From Terribacillus sp. DMT04 (GTDB lineage Bacteria > Bacillota > Bacilli > Bacillales > Amphibacillaceae): a stretch of 64,000 nucleotides of DNA. Positions 16,118-24,684 of the stretch are shown here, piece by piece. Where the stretch lies: NCBI RefSeq assembly GCF_019056395.1, contig NZ_CP077639.1:398501-462500 (forward strand), in the 5' to 3' direction. The translations under genes were made by a program, and so were the position numbers. Within the stretch, counting starts at the first letter, position 1. Each line of letters opens with the position of its first letter. Under the pieces are notes generated by a model, which did no database searches, was not told the DNA's origin, and saw only the letters and a list, made by a program, of their open reading frames with translations.

Positions 16118-17833
16118 TTGTTAAAGGACTTTTTTGCTTTTTATAAACCGTATAAACGGCTGTTCATGCTGGATTTTGGGAGTGCTGTATTTGTTGCACT
16201 GTTAGAACTAGCTTTCCCAATCGGAGTCAATATGATGGTGGACCGATTGCTTCCGACTGAAAACTGGAATTGGATTGTCACAGCTTGTATTTTGTTGTTC
16301 ATCGTCTATGGGTTAAGTACAGTTACGCAGTATATTGTCACTTACTGGGGTCATAAACTAGGAATAAATATTGAACGTGATATGCGTAAGCAATTATTTG
16401 AGCATATGCAAAAGCTTAGTTTTCGTTTCTTCGATAATACGAAGGTGGGCAATCTGATTTCTCGACTGACAAACGATTTGTTCATGATCGGAGAAATGGC
16501 CCATCATGGACCGGAAGATATATTCATTGCACTGATGACTATTGCAGGCGCCTTGGTTATTATGTTCTTCATCAATTGGCCGCTGGCACTTATGACGATG
16601 CTCGTCGTTCCAATTTTGTTCTGGATCGTTCTTTACTGCAATAAGAAAATGACAGAAGCATCGAGAAGGATGAATGAAGACACGGCAGACTTTAGCGCTC
16701 GCATTGAAAATACTGTCGGCGGAATTCGGGTTGTACAAGCGTTTACGAATGAGAAGCATGAAGAAGACCGATTTAAGGTCAATAATGAACGTTACCGACT
16801 GACAAAATTGCTGTCTTATAAAATTATGGCACTTAATTTATCTGTTACTTACATGCTAATGCGATTCATTGCTGTGTTTCAGCTTGTTGCCGGGGCTTGG
16901 TTCATCATTCAGGATAAAATGTCGTACGGTGATTTGGTGGCTTTTATTCTACTGACGAACGTATTCTTCCAGCCGATTCAAAAGATCGGTGCCATCATTG
17001 AGCTTTATCCAAAAGGGATTGCCGGTTTTCAGCGTTATATGGATATCATGCGGCTTGAACCGGATGTTAAGGATAATCCGAACGCCAAGGAAGTTGGCTC
17101 GCTATCTGGTCATATTCGTTACGACAGCGTTTCTTTTGGTTATAAGCAGGAGAGTATGATACTGAAAGATATCAGCTTTTCCATTAACGCTGGAGAGACC
17201 GTTGCTTTTGTCGGTCCATCCGGTGCGGGGAAATCAACCATCTGCAGCTTGCTGCCGCGCTTTTATGAGATCAATGACGGGAACATAACAATTGATAATG
17301 TACCAATCAAGGATATGACATTATCATCCTTGCGAAGTCAAATTGGTATTGTGCAGCAGGATGTGTATTTATTCGGAGGAACAATTCGTGAAAATATCGC
17401 TTATGGAAAGCTGGATGCCACAGATGAAGAAATTGAGGATGCTGTAAGAAGAGCGCAGCTGACTGATTTTCTAGCTGAATTACCAGATGGATTGGATACT
17501 GTGATTGGGGAGCGCGGCGTGATGATCTCCGGTGGTCAGAAACAGCGTATCTCCATTGCACGAGTGTTCCTTAAGAATCCGCCAATCCTCATACTCGATG
17601 AAGCAACATCTGCTTTGGATACCGAAACAGAAATCAAAATTCAAGAAGCACTTGAAGAGTTGTCAGAAGGAAGAACGACACTGGTTATCGCGCATCGACT
17701 AGCGACAATTAAGCACGCAGATAAAATTATTATGGTAACAAAACAAGGCATTACAGAAGAAGGAAAGCATCGTGATTTGCTGGATCATGATGGTGCGTAT
17801 CGTCGGTTATATGATGCGCAATTTGCACATTAA
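16118..17833 (+). CDS. ABC exporter, fused permease and ATPase, likely Fur-regulated
   Basis: A type IV ABC half-transporter of 571 residues that should work as a dimer. An N-terminal six-helix membrane domain (about residues 15-300) includes FFDNTKVGNLISRLTNDL after helix 2. The ATPase domain has Walker A GPSGAGKSTI, Q-loop QDVYLF, signature ISGGQKQR, Walker B ILILDEATSALD and H-loop AHRLATI. An upstream in-frame GTG at 16082 lies inside a Fur box and has no ribosome site, so I place the start at TTG 16118 with AAAGAAAGAAG upstream; this is less certain than most. The Fur box suggests induction under iron limitation, perhaps for siderophore or haem-related export. Confidence 0.88.
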   Translation: MLKDFFAFYKPYKRLFMLDFGSAVFVALLELAFPIGVNMMVDRLLPTENWNWIVTACILLFIVYGLSTVTQYIVTYWGHKLGINIERDMRKQLFEHMQKLSFRFFDNTKVGNLISRLTNDLFMIGEMAHHGPEDIFIALMTIAGALVIMFFINWPLALMTMLVVPILFWIVLYCNKKMTEASRRMNEDTADFSARIENTVGGIRVVQAFTNEKHEEDRFKVNNERYRLTKLLSYKIMALNLSVTYMLMRFIAVFQLVAGAWFIIQDKMSYGDLVAFILLTNVFFQPIQKIGAIIELYPKGIAGFQRYMDIMRLEPDVKDNPNAKEVGSLSGHIRYDSVSFGYKQESMILKDISFSINAGETVAFVGPSGAGKSTICSLLPRFYEINDGNITIDNVPIKDMTLSSLRSQIGIVQQDVYLFGGTIRENIAYGKLDATDEEIEDAVRRAQLTDFLAELPDGLDTVIGERGVMISGGQKQRISIARVFLKNPPILILDEATSALDTETEIKIQEALEELSEGRTTLVIAHRLATIKHADKIIMVTKQGITEEGKHRDLLDHDGAYRRLYDAQFAH

Positions 17834-17920
17834 CATGGTAGAGTTCCAAGGTAGTAAGTGTGGTCTCTTTGGTTGCATGTTGAGCTAGGTGTAGGTATAC
17901 GTATACGTTTGTAAGAGAAA

Positions 17921-17949
17921 GGGCGTTGCATGCAGCGTCCCTTTTATTT
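17921..17949 (+). terminator. Terminator of ABC exporter gene
   Basis: GGGCGTTGC pairs with GCAGCGTCCC through one bulge, followed by TTTTATTT. The 87 bases before it hold nothing recognisable except the palindrome GTATACGTATAC. Confidence 0.65.
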
Positions 17950-18074
17950 GACGAAATCTTGTACTTGCGATAAATTATTTACATAAAGTAACCCTATTAT
18001 TAAAGGTAACTAATGAGTTTCCTGTTATTTGGGTAATCTACATATGGTTAATATTTATATTTGGAGGAATAAAC

Positions 18075-18674
18075 ATGACACAAGATTTTTTCAAAGCACT
18101 GGAAAACAGAAGATCTATCTATAGTTTGGCAAAAGAATCTCCTGTATCAGATGAGCGAATTCAGGAAATCGTAGAGTTTGCTGTGACGTACACGCCATCT
18201 GCTTTTAATTCGCAAAGCACACGTGTGATTGTTCTACTTGGCGACAAGCACGATCGCTTCTGGGATATTACAGAGGATCAGCTTCGAGCAGTTGTTCCGG
18301 CAGATAACTTTGCACCTACGGAAGAGAAGATTGCGTCTTTCCGGAATGGCTACGGAACAGTGTTATTCTTCGAGGATGAGACAGTTGTAAAAGGTTTACA
18401 AGAACAATTTGCTCTTTATGCGGATAACTTCCCAATCTGGTCTGAACAAACGTCTGGTATGCACCAGCTTGTTGTGTGGACTGCTTTGGAAATGGAAGGC
18501 CTTGGTGCAAGCTTGCAGCATTATAACCCACTGGTTGATGAAGCAATTCAAAAGGAATGGGACATCCCAACAAACTGGAAGCTTCGTGGACAAATGCCTT
18601 TCGGTAAACCAACAATGCCAGCAGGAGATAAAGAATTCAAACCGCTGGAAGAGCGTGTGAAAGTAATTAAATAG
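18075..18674 (+). CDS. Nitroreductase family protein
   Basis: A 199-residue FMN-dependent oxidoreductase of the nitroreductase superfamily, of the YdgI/YodC/HBN1-like branch. The N-terminal FMN-phosphate motif NRRSIYSL is near residue 11, and TPSAFNSQSTRVIVL makes further flavin contacts. GMHQLVVWTALEMEGLGASLQHYNP is the conserved dimer-interface helix followed by the substrate loop. The C-terminal QMPFGKP loop closes over the flavin. It begins at an ATG with TTGGAGGAAT upstream. It is single and ends in a strong terminator. The natural substrate (quinone, nitro compound or other) is not evident. Confidence 0.9.
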   Translation: MTQDFFKALENRRSIYSLAKESPVSDERIQEIVEFAVTYTPSAFNSQSTRVIVLLGDKHDRFWDITEDQLRAVVPADNFAPTEEKIASFRNGYGTVLFFEDETVVKGLQEQFALYADNFPIWSEQTSGMHQLVVWTALEMEGLGASLQHYNPLVDEAIQKEWDIPTNWKLRGQMPFGKPTMPAGDKEFKPLEERVKVIK

Positions 18675-18676
18675 TG

Positions 18677-18715
18677 AAAATAGTCATTGTCTTTATGTGG
18701 ACAATGACTATTTTT
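18677..18715 (+). terminator. Terminator of nitroreductase gene
   Basis: AAAATAGTCATTGTC (18677-18691) pairs with GACAATGACTATTTT starting at 18700, then T-rich sequence. Confidence 0.9.
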
Positions 18716-18832
18716 ATATATATAATTATTAGAAAATTCTGTTACAAAAACATTACATAAGTTTCTTTTCCGTATGAGCGGGTATACAGTACTTACCAAC
18801 ACATATTAACTAAAAGAAAGGAAGGAAACAAA

Positions 18833-18982
18833 GTGAGTGTAAATCCATTTACGAAGAACTTGCAGCATGCGGGTGATTTATCGGACGATGAGCGTACGGA
18901 GATTCTGTCAACGTTGGAACGATACATGGATTACTTGCGAGACGAAATGTCGAAACCAAATGACCTTCCTACTGCCAAATAG
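18833..18982 (+). CDS. Small hypothetical protein, 49 residues
   Basis: A short gene with its own signals: Shine-Dalgarno GGAAGGAAA six bases before a GTG start, 49 codons, and a strong terminator right after the stop. The product is soluble and slightly acidic. A helical core reads DDERTEILSTLERYMDYLRDEM and is followed by a short KPNDLP tail. I do not recognise a family. It sits between two terminators, so it must have its own promoter. The ribosome site and tight packaging make it a likely real gene, but conservation in relatives would be needed to be sure. Confidence 0.6.
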   Translation: MSVNPFTKNLQHAGDLSDDERTEILSTLERYMDYLRDEMSKPNDLPTAK

Positions 18983-18984
18983 AA

Positions 18985-19019
18985 AAAAGGAGTATCCCTG
19001 CACAAGGGGTACTCCTTTT
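18985..19019. terminator. Bidirectional terminator
   Basis: AAAAGGAGTATCCC/GGGGTACTCCTTTT with one wobble and a 7-base loop, between the small gene and the convergent permease gene. Confidence 0.88.
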
Positions 19020-19022
19020 GTT

Positions 19023-19988
19023 TTACATGATTGCTGTAATTAAGAATGGCAAGGTGATAATAGACAGGATTGCACTGATTACGAAAGCTGAAGCAACCTC
19101 TGTTTCCAAGCTCTTGAAGCGAATTGCAATCATTGTAGCAACTGCAGAACCTGGGAATGATACAAGTAATACTGCTTGTACGAAATCATTGTGTGTCAAA
19201 CCAAGTGCATATGCAATACCAACCATTGCAAGCGGCTGAACGATCGCTTTCAAGATCGCAATGGAGAATGCAGACAAGCTAAGCTTAATTTTGTTAATAC
19301 CGATTGTTACACCAACTGCGAATAGTGCTACACCAGACACAACGTCACCGATTTGATCGAGTGATTTTTCTCCTAGTTCCGGAAGATGGAAATTGAAGAC
19401 AAGTACAAGAATTAGACCGATAATTGGAACGCAGGCAAGTGGTTCAGTAAGACCATGAAGTATGGACTTGCCTGTAACTTTTAGTAAGCTTTCTTTGTTC
19501 TCACTTGACTGAGAACTCTTGTTACGTGTCCCTACTGTACCGAAGATAGTAGACATTGGATCTAATACTGCATTTACAATGATACCCATTAAGGCGATTG
19601 GAATCGCGATGGCATCTGCACCGAAGATACTGCCCATAACTGGAATACCCATAAAGGCGAATGTCGGCTGTGTTGAGTTCAAGGAGAACATCGTTGACTG
19701 TACGAAATCATATCTAGAAGTCCATTTAGTTACAAGAAGTACAACGATGAAGAATCCGATAACACCTATCAGCAATGCTCCAAGGAACGGAGCTTTGTCA
19801 AAGATTGTTTGACGGGATGTTGTTGTAATACCGACGAATAAATGTGCTGGCAATGCAATTTTTGTTACGAGTGTGTTAATACCTTTAGATGTTTCTTTAT
19901 TAAATATGCCACGATTTCCGGCAATGAATCCAAGTAGGATTACAAAGAAAATCGGAACTAGAATGATGAAAATCTCACCAAAACTCAT
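19023..19988 (-). CDS. AEC family transporter (malate permease-like)
   Basis: A 321-residue membrane transporter of the auxin efflux carrier family with about ten helices in two inverted five-helix halves. The segment NSTQPTFAFMGIPVMGSIFG and the later FPGSAVATMIAIRF correspond to the two broken helices that form the transport site in this fold. It lies directly downstream of a malic enzyme gene on the same strand, the same pairing as ywkA-ywkB in B. subtilis. Uptake or export of malate or a related dicarboxylate is therefore the likeliest role. A hairpin in the 106-base gap may lower its expression relative to the enzyme. Confidence 0.88.
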   Translation of the reverse strand: MSFGEIFIILVPIFFVILLGFIAGNRGIFNKETSKGINTLVTKIALPAHLFVGITTTSRQTIFDKAPFLGALLIGVIGFFIVVLLVTKWTSRYDFVQSTMFSLNSTQPTFAFMGIPVMGSIFGADAIAIPIALMGIIVNAVLDPMSTIFGTVGTRNKSSQSSENKESLLKVTGKSILHGLTEPLACVPIIGLILVLVFNFHLPELGEKSLDQIGDVVSGVALFAVGVTIGINKIKLSLSAFSIAILKAIVQPLAMVGIAYALGLTHNDFVQAVLLVSFPGSAVATMIAIRFKSLETEVASAFVISAILSIITLPFLITAIM

Positions 19989-20039
19989 GTTATTTCCACT
20001 CCCTCAGTAGTTATATTGCTCAAATTGTCAAAATTAATA

Positions 20040-20069
20040 CAGGTGCCTCCTTTTTGAAGGAGTCACCTG
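20040..20069 (-). terminator. Intercistronic hairpin between malic enzyme and permease
   Basis: CAGGTGCCTCCTT/AAGGAGTCACCTG forms a 6+6 bp stem with one internal mismatch. The downstream tract on the minus strand is AT-rich but not a T-run, so it is either a weak terminator/attenuator or a 3'-end stabiliser of the upstream cistron. Confidence 0.5.
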
Positions 20070-20094
20070 CACCATAGGAAATTACGATAAAAGC

Positions 20095-21786
20095 TTAACC
20101 TTTGATGGATTTATATTCAGGTTTCCACGCAGATTGAGCTAGAAGGTCTTTAATCTCTTCAGGTTTTGCATCTGATACGCCATCTTCAATCGCTGCTTTT
20201 GCAACTGCTTCTGCTACGGCATTTGATACTGGTTGTAGCTCGTCAATTGCTGGAAGCAAGGAACCGCCATGTGTATTGCTCACAACCATGTCAGCAATTG
20301 CATTAGCTGCAGCTGCGAACATAGCATCTGTAATGCGGCTTGCTTTTGCAGCAATGGATCCAAGTCCAAGACCTGGGAACGCAAATGCGTTGTTTGCTTG
20401 TCCGATATGGTAAGTTGTGCCTTTGTATTCTACAGGGTCGAATGGACTTCCTGTTGCAATCAATGCTTTTCCATTTGTCCACTCAAGCAAGTCTTTTGGA
20501 ATTGCTTCTGCAAGCGGTGTTGGGTTAGACATTGGCATAATCACTGGATGTTCTACATGTTTAGCCATTTCTTTAATGATCTCAGCACTGAATGCACCAG
20601 CTTGTCCAGAAGTACCAATTAGAATTGTTGGTTTAACTTGACGGATCACTTCCGCAAGACCAATGATACCATCTTCTTTATTCCAATCTTTTACTTCATC
20701 CGCTGAACGAAGGTATGGTTTCTGGAATTCAGCAATACCATCCATGTCGTCAGTCAATAGACCGCGCTGGTCAATTGCCCAGAAGTTTTTCAATGCATCT
20801 TCTTTAGAGATACCATCAAGTACCATAGCTGCTGCAATTTGGTCCGCATTACCGATACCAGCAGAACCAGGTCCGAAGACAACGACACGCTGTTCGCTGA
20901 TTGGTGTACCAGTTACTTTGGAAGCACTCATAACAGCTGCTAGTGTGATGGCGCCAGTACCTTGGATATCGTCATTGAATGTAAGGATCTTATCGCCGTA
21001 TTTATCAATGATGTTACGTGCATTGCGGTTACCGAAGTCTTCCCAGTGCAATAGAACGTTAGGGAATTTCTCAACCGTTTTACTAATGAAAGCATCGATG
21101 AACTGATCGTACTGTTCACCGCGTACACGTTTATGACGGTTACCGACGTAAAGCGGGTCGTTAAGTAATTCATCGTTATCTGTACCAGCATCGATTACTA
21201 CTGGAAGGACACGGTTAGGGTCAATTCCTGCAGCAGCTGTATAAACAGCTAGTTTACCAATAGCGATATTCAGACCGCCTACACCCCAGTCACCAATTCC
21301 TAGGATACTTTCAGAGTCTGTTACAACAATCAAGTCTATCTCATCTGTGTTAAGCAATGTGTTGTCATACGCTTGTTCGATGTTTTCTGGATTGTTGATA
21401 TCCAGATAAACTCCGCCTGGACGTTGGTACTCATGGCTGTATTCTTGGATAGCTTGTCCAACAGTTGGAGTATAAACAACTGGAAGCATTTCGCTCAAAT
21501 GATCTGTAAGAAGGCGATAGTAAAGAACAACGTTACGGTTGTAAAGCTGATTTAATGTGTTGTTTTTCAACAAATTATTCGGCTGTGCATTGTATTGTTC
21601 ATAAGCACGTTTAACCTGTTCATCTAATGTTAGAACCGTCGCGGGTAGAACACCATCAAGACCAAGTTCCGCACGCTCTTCTTTTGTAAAAGCGACACCT
21701 TTATTTAGAAAAGGATTTGAGATTAAGTTCTTACCTCTAAGAGAAGTGGATACCGATCCATCTTCGTTGTTATGATATATGTTCAT
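20095..21786 (-). CDS. maeA: NAD-dependent malic enzyme
   Basis: Oxidatively decarboxylates malate to pyruvate, making NAD(P)H. The 563-residue length is that of the large (SfcA/MaeA) class. The N-terminal malic domain contains [19 protein letters not shown], with the catalytic Tyr, and [13 protein letters not shown]; the Lys that activates the substrate lies in this stretch. The metal-binding EDFGNRNA and FNDDIQGTG follow. The NAD domain has [15 protein letters not shown] as the Rossmann loop and [10 protein letters not shown] later. Its start has AAGGTGG upstream. It pairs with an AEC-type permease downstream, suggesting a malate-utilisation unit. The upstream gap holds a CRP/FNR-like palindrome. 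Confidence 0.95.
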   Translation of the reverse strand: MNIYHNNEDGSVSTSLRGKNLISNPFLNKGVAFTKEERAELGLDGVLPATVLTLDEQVKRAYEQYNAQPNNLLKNNTLNQLYNRNVVLYYRLLTDHLSEMLPVVYTPTVGQAIQEYSHEYQRPGGVYLDINNPENIEQAYDNTLLNTDEIDLIVVTDSESILGIGDWGVGGLNIAIGKLAVYTAAAGIDPNRVLPVVIDAGTDNDELLNDPLYVGNRHKRVRGEQYDQFIDAFISKTVEKFPNVLLHWEDFGNRNARNIIDKYGDKILTFNDDIQGTGAITLAAVMSASKVTGTPISEQRVVVFGPGSAGIGNADQIAAAMVLDGISKEDALKNFWAIDQRGLLTDDMDGIAEFQKPYLRSADEVKDWNKEDGIIGLAEVIRQVKPTILIGTSGQAGAFSAEIIKEMAKHVEHPVIMPMSNPTPLAEAIPKDLLEWTNGKALIATGSPFDPVEYKGTTYHIGQANNAFAFPGLGLGSIAAKASRITDAMFAAAANAIADMVVSNTHGGSLLPAIDELQPVSNAVAEAVAKAAIEDGVSDAKPEEIKDLLAQSAWKPEYKSIKG

Positions 21787-22138
21787 ATCTGAAATTCCAC
21801 CTTTTCGAATGATTACTTACCTTTTGTAACTGCCACAATCAATTCTACCACTTTACAATTGTTAATCAATTTTAACAAAGTATTTAAAACAACTATTGCA
21901 TTAGCTGACTTTGTGTGGTATTTCACATACTTTCAAACCGCATTGTAAACCGCGGTATGAAGGTATTTTACAGATGTGAAATAAATTCTATTTTTACTTT
22001 GTTATTATTTTTTTTACTTAGTAAAGTATACATTAACCAACTTTTTAACTTATGTTTAATTATTCTGACTGTTCGGCTTTTTAAACATTTGTCCTCATGT
22101 TAAGCTAGATAAGATAGAGAGGGAAGGTGTATGAAATT
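21787..22138. promoter_or_regulatory. AT-rich divergent control region of malic enzyme and GlcD-type oxidase
   Basis: The only gene-free stretch above 300 bases. It contains TGTGTGGTATTTCACA at 21912-21927, 9 of 10 matches to the CRP/FNR consensus TGTGA-N6-TCACA. A 10-base inverted pair also occurs, TATTTCACAT (21919-21928) and ATGTGAAATA (21974-21983). Long T-rich tracts follow around 22002-22016. I could not pick confident promoter hexamers. Confidence 0.45.
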
Positions 22139-23500
22139 ATGGATATCATAAAGGAACTAAGCAAAGAAATTCACTCGGGAAGGATATCTGCATCTGCGTC
22201 TGTTATCAGTCAGCATAATCATGATGCGTCTTATCATCCTGCAGCTGATCCGGACGTCGTTGTGTTTCCTGAAAGTACAAAGGAAGTAAGTGCTGTTCTT
22301 TCAATTGCGAATAAACACGGCATACCTGTCACGCCTTTTGGTAAAGGATCCAGTTTGGAAGGACATGCTATCCCCTATAATGGCGGTATTTCATTAGATT
22401 TAGGTTTGATGAATCAGTTAATAACTATTGAAGAGACAGATGGGTACGTAGTGGCCGGGGCAGGCTTGACCCAGTTTCAATTGAATGATGCCCTGAAGAA
22501 GCATGGTTTATTCTTCAGTGTGGATCCGGGAGCTGAAGCGGCGCTTGGGGGGATGGCAGGGACGAATGCCAGCGGTTCTTACACAGTAAAATACGGGACA
22601 ATGCGGGACAACATATTGGATATGGAAGTAGTGCTGCCGAGCGGAGAGATCATTCATACTGGCTCAAAGGCATTGAAGTCTTCTTCTGGACTGCATCTTT
22701 CTGGATTGTTTGCTGGATCGGAAGGTACGCTGGGTGTCATTACGGAACTGACACTTCGTGTGCATCCAGTCCCAGAAGCAACAGTAGCTGCGCGAGCTGT
22801 TTTTCGCGATTTTGAAGAAGCAGTCACAGCTGTTGTAAGACTACGTACAGCAGGGTTGGACTTAGCGAGGATTGAATTCGTAGATGCCGCATCGGTTGCA
22901 CATGTAAACCAATTCGCGCAAACAACGTATAAAGAACAGCCAACTATCTTTTTTGAATTAAATGGAGAGCCGGAACATCTTCGACTTCAAATTGACCGGA
23001 TGGAGCAGCTGCTGAAACCCTTTGAGGTGGCGGAGTTTCTCACCGAGACAGACCCTGCCGCACAGGAGCGGTTATGGGACGCCCGACATAACTTAGCTTA
23101 CTATTATATACAAGCTGCTCCAACAAAGCAGATGCTTGTGACAGATGTTTGTCTTCCAATATCTAAGCTGTCGGAAGCCATTTTGCATGCAAGGCAGACA
23201 ATAGAAGAAAGCGGCTTAGAGGCTGGTATCGTCGGGCATGTGGGGGATGGAAATTTCCACATTATTGCTATGGTGGATTTTGCTAATGACACGGAAGTAA
23301 CAGCTGCGACAAAGCTGCACGCAGCCGTGGTAGATTATGCATTGGCGAATGAAGGAACGTGCACGGGAGAACATGGTGTAGGTGTTGGTAAGAAGAAGTA
23401 CCAGAAGCTGGAGCATGGTCCAGCATATGAATTAATGCGCACCATTAAAAGAGCGGTGGACCCGCACGGCATCATGAATCCAGGTAAACTAGTCGATTAA
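22139..23500 (+). CDS. FAD-binding oxidase, GlcD/D-lactate dehydrogenase type
   Basis: A 453-residue flavoprotein of the VAO/PCMH family that oxidises a 2-hydroxy acid such as D-lactate or glycolate. The FAD-binding half has TPFGKGSSLEGHAIP, the pyrophosphate-loop motif, then GTNASGSYTVKYGTMRDN and EGTLGVITELTLRV. The C-terminal half carries HVGDGNFH and GTCTGEHGVGVGKK, the metal- and substrate-site motifs. An in-frame GTG lies 12 bases earlier, but the AGGTG Shine-Dalgarno spans it, favouring ATG 22139. No GlcE/GlcF-like partner follows, so it resembles single-subunit D-lactate dehydrogenases. It is divergent from malic enzyme across a candidate FNR-like site; both act around pyruvate. Confidence 0.9.
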   Translation: MDIIKELSKEIHSGRISASASVISQHNHDASYHPAADPDVVVFPESTKEVSAVLSIANKHGIPVTPFGKGSSLEGHAIPYNGGISLDLGLMNQLITIEETDGYVVAGAGLTQFQLNDALKKHGLFFSVDPGAEAALGGMAGTNASGSYTVKYGTMRDNILDMEVVLPSGEIIHTGSKALKSSSGLHLSGLFAGSEGTLGVITELTLRVHPVPEATVAARAVFRDFEEAVTAVVRLRTAGLDLARIEFVDAASVAHVNQFAQTTYKEQPTIFFELNGEPEHLRLQIDRMEQLLKPFEVAEFLTETDPAAQERLWDARHNLAYYYIQAAPTKQMLVTDVCLPISKLSEAILHARQTIEESGLEAGIVGHVGDGNFHIIAMVDFANDTEVTAATKLHAAVVDYALANEGTCTGEHGVGVGKKKYQKLEHGPAYELMRTIKRAVDPHGIMNPGKLVD

Positions 23501-23506
23501 ACAGAA

Positions 23507-23542
23507 AAAAGAGCGTACTCCCCTCAGAATACGCTCTTTTTA
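23507..23542 (+). terminator. Terminator of the FAD oxidase gene
   Basis: AAAAGAGCGTA (23507-23517)/TACGCTCTTTT (23530-23540), followed by T. It may also serve the convergent small gene. Confidence 0.85.
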
Positions 23543-23543
23543 A

Positions 23544-23666
23544 TTATCCTTTTTTATTGCTGAATAGGTCTGAAATGGCATGCACTAATTCGACACCTTG
23601 AAAAGCTAAGATAGATAGTGCACTAATGGAAAATGCTACGACGATGACCGCTCTTGCCACAAACAT
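23544..23666 (-). CDS. Small single-span membrane protein, 40 residues
   Basis: Forty codons start from an ATG preceded by AAAGGAGGGG at good spacing. The product has one hydrophobic helix, VARAVIVVAFSISALSILAF (residues 3-22), followed by a short polar tail ending in SNKKG. It lies 54 bases downstream of a 100-residue membrane protein gene on the same strand, so the two may be made from one transcript. I do not know a family for it. The strong ribosome site and position before a terminator support a real gene; its function is unknown. Confidence 0.55.
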   Translation of the reverse strand: MFVARAVIVVAFSISALSILAFQGVELVHAISDLFSNKKG

Positions 23667-23720
23667 TTCCGTCCCCTCCTTTGGAATGCTAAGAACCTTT
23701 AAGCAGCAAAGGGAACCTAT

Positions 23721-24023
23721 TCAGCGGTAACTCGATTGATAGAAGACGGCCAGCAGGAAATGCCGAAGCTTCTGTTTCGTCTGCATCATACGCGCTTGCA
23801 TCGTATTTCCGGCAAGCAGTAACGGGAGAAGAATCAGGACTGCTGTTTGTGCTAATATCGGGAACCAGTGTTTGTCGTCATCCGGCAGATCCGCCTTATG
23901 ACTAGCAACATGCTGGGGCTCTATATCGTTTGTATGCCAATAATGTGACGGATGTACGAGCATCAGTTGAAGCATGACAGACAACAATAGACCAATAAAC
24001 AAAAAAGCAGCTTTGCTTTGCAT
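23721..24023 (-). CDS. Hypothetical membrane protein, 100 residues
   Basis: A small protein with a hydrophobic N-terminal helix (about residues 5-24) and a second helix (about 55-72). Between them is a histidine-rich extracellular-looking loop (HPSHYWHTN, EPQHVASHKAD). The C-terminal part is basic with RMMQTKQKLRH and is predicted to be cytoplasmic. The Shine-Dalgarno GGAGGTGGTGAGGAG is very strong. No family is recognised. It probably shares a transcript with the 40-residue membrane protein downstream. The first helix could be an uncleaved signal anchor. Confidence 0.6.
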   Translation of the reverse strand: MQSKAAFLFIGLLLSVMLQLMLVHPSHYWHTNDIEPQHVASHKADLPDDDKHWFPILAQTAVLILLPLLLAGNTMQARMMQTKQKLRHFLLAVFYQSSYR

Positions 24024-24128
24024 CTCCTCACCACCTCCTATCCTTTCGTATCTTTCAACTATATACCCCGTTACAGAAGGTTGTAAAGCCTATGCTGATA
24101 ATATTTACATTATTCAAAATTAATGTAA

Positions 24129-24162
24129 AAAAACCTGTCCTTTATTGGAAAGGCCAGGTTTT
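24129..24162 (-). terminator. Terminator of hxlR-type gene
   Basis: AACCTG (24132-24137)/CAGGTT (24155-24160) with inner CCTTT/AAAGG pairing; a T-run follows on the minus strand. Confidence 0.85.
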
Positions 24163-24173
24163 CAAGCTTATTA

Positions 24174-24506
24174 TTAAGTGGTCGAATCTAATTCTTCCGA
24201 ATCAACCCATTTTTCCGCCCATTCTCTTATAGAAGTGATCACAGGGCGCAATGCGCGACCTTTTTCGGTCAGTTCATATTCAATACGGACAGGTGTGTCC
24301 GGATATACTGTTCTTGTAGTAATACCTGCTGCTTCCAACTCTTTCAATCGTTCTGAAAGCAGCCGGCCGCTAATCGGCAGGGAAGATTCCAATTCAGAGA
24401 AACGCTGTGATCCTTCTAAGAGGCGGAAAATGATAAAGCCATTCCAGCGTTTACTCAGGAGCTCCATTCCTGTTTCAAAACGCGGACATAAATCTGCAGA
24501 TTTCAT
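24174..24506 (-). CDS. HxlR family transcriptional regulator
   Basis: A 110-residue winged-helix regulator. The family start is preserved: C7 in LCPRFETGMELLSKRWNGFIIFRLL, the cysteine that acts as thiol sensor in YodB/CatR/HypR-type members. The recognition region is LPISGRLLSERLKELEAAGI, and the wing is VRIEYELTEKGRAL. It is divergent from guaD with 178 bases between the starts, which contain a perfect GTTAC-N5-GTAAC palindrome that could be its operator. The regulon is unknown. HxlR members often sense quinones, aldehydes or oxidants. Confidence 0.92.
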   Translation of the reverse strand: MKSADLCPRFETGMELLSKRWNGFIIFRLLEGSQRFSELESSLPISGRLLSERLKELEAAGITTRTVYPDTPVRIEYELTEKGRALRPVITSIREWAEKWVDSEELDSTT

Positions 24507-24567
24507 CTATCATCACCTCTGTAAAAGCACTGTTTACTTTATTTGTTATTTCCTAATTATAAACGAG

Positions 24568-24582
24568 GTTACGAAAAGTAAC
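24568..24582. promoter_or_regulatory. Candidate operator in hxlR-guaD divergent region
   Basis: GTTACGAAAAGTAAC is a perfect 5-5-5 inverted repeat placed 62 bases before the hxlR start. Autoregulation by the HxlR protein is a guess from position. Confidence 0.35.
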
Positions 24583-24684
24583 AAGTATATTATTCGTATT
24601 CCTGCTCATGGCTCTATCTTTATAAACTGGCGAAATAGTAAGAATAATCCTATAATAGAACAAAGATGTATTGGAGGAAACAGA

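Noticed and set aside
17897-17908. Palindrome GTATACGTATAC as an operator for the nitroreductase gene
   Set aside because: It lies before the terminator of the preceding gene, about 170 bases from the nitroreductase start, and has no partner site.
24178-24684. Long 5' extension of the guaD frame
   Set aside because: It is antisense to a clear HxlR gene and lacks a start signal; the protein matches GuaD only from 24685.
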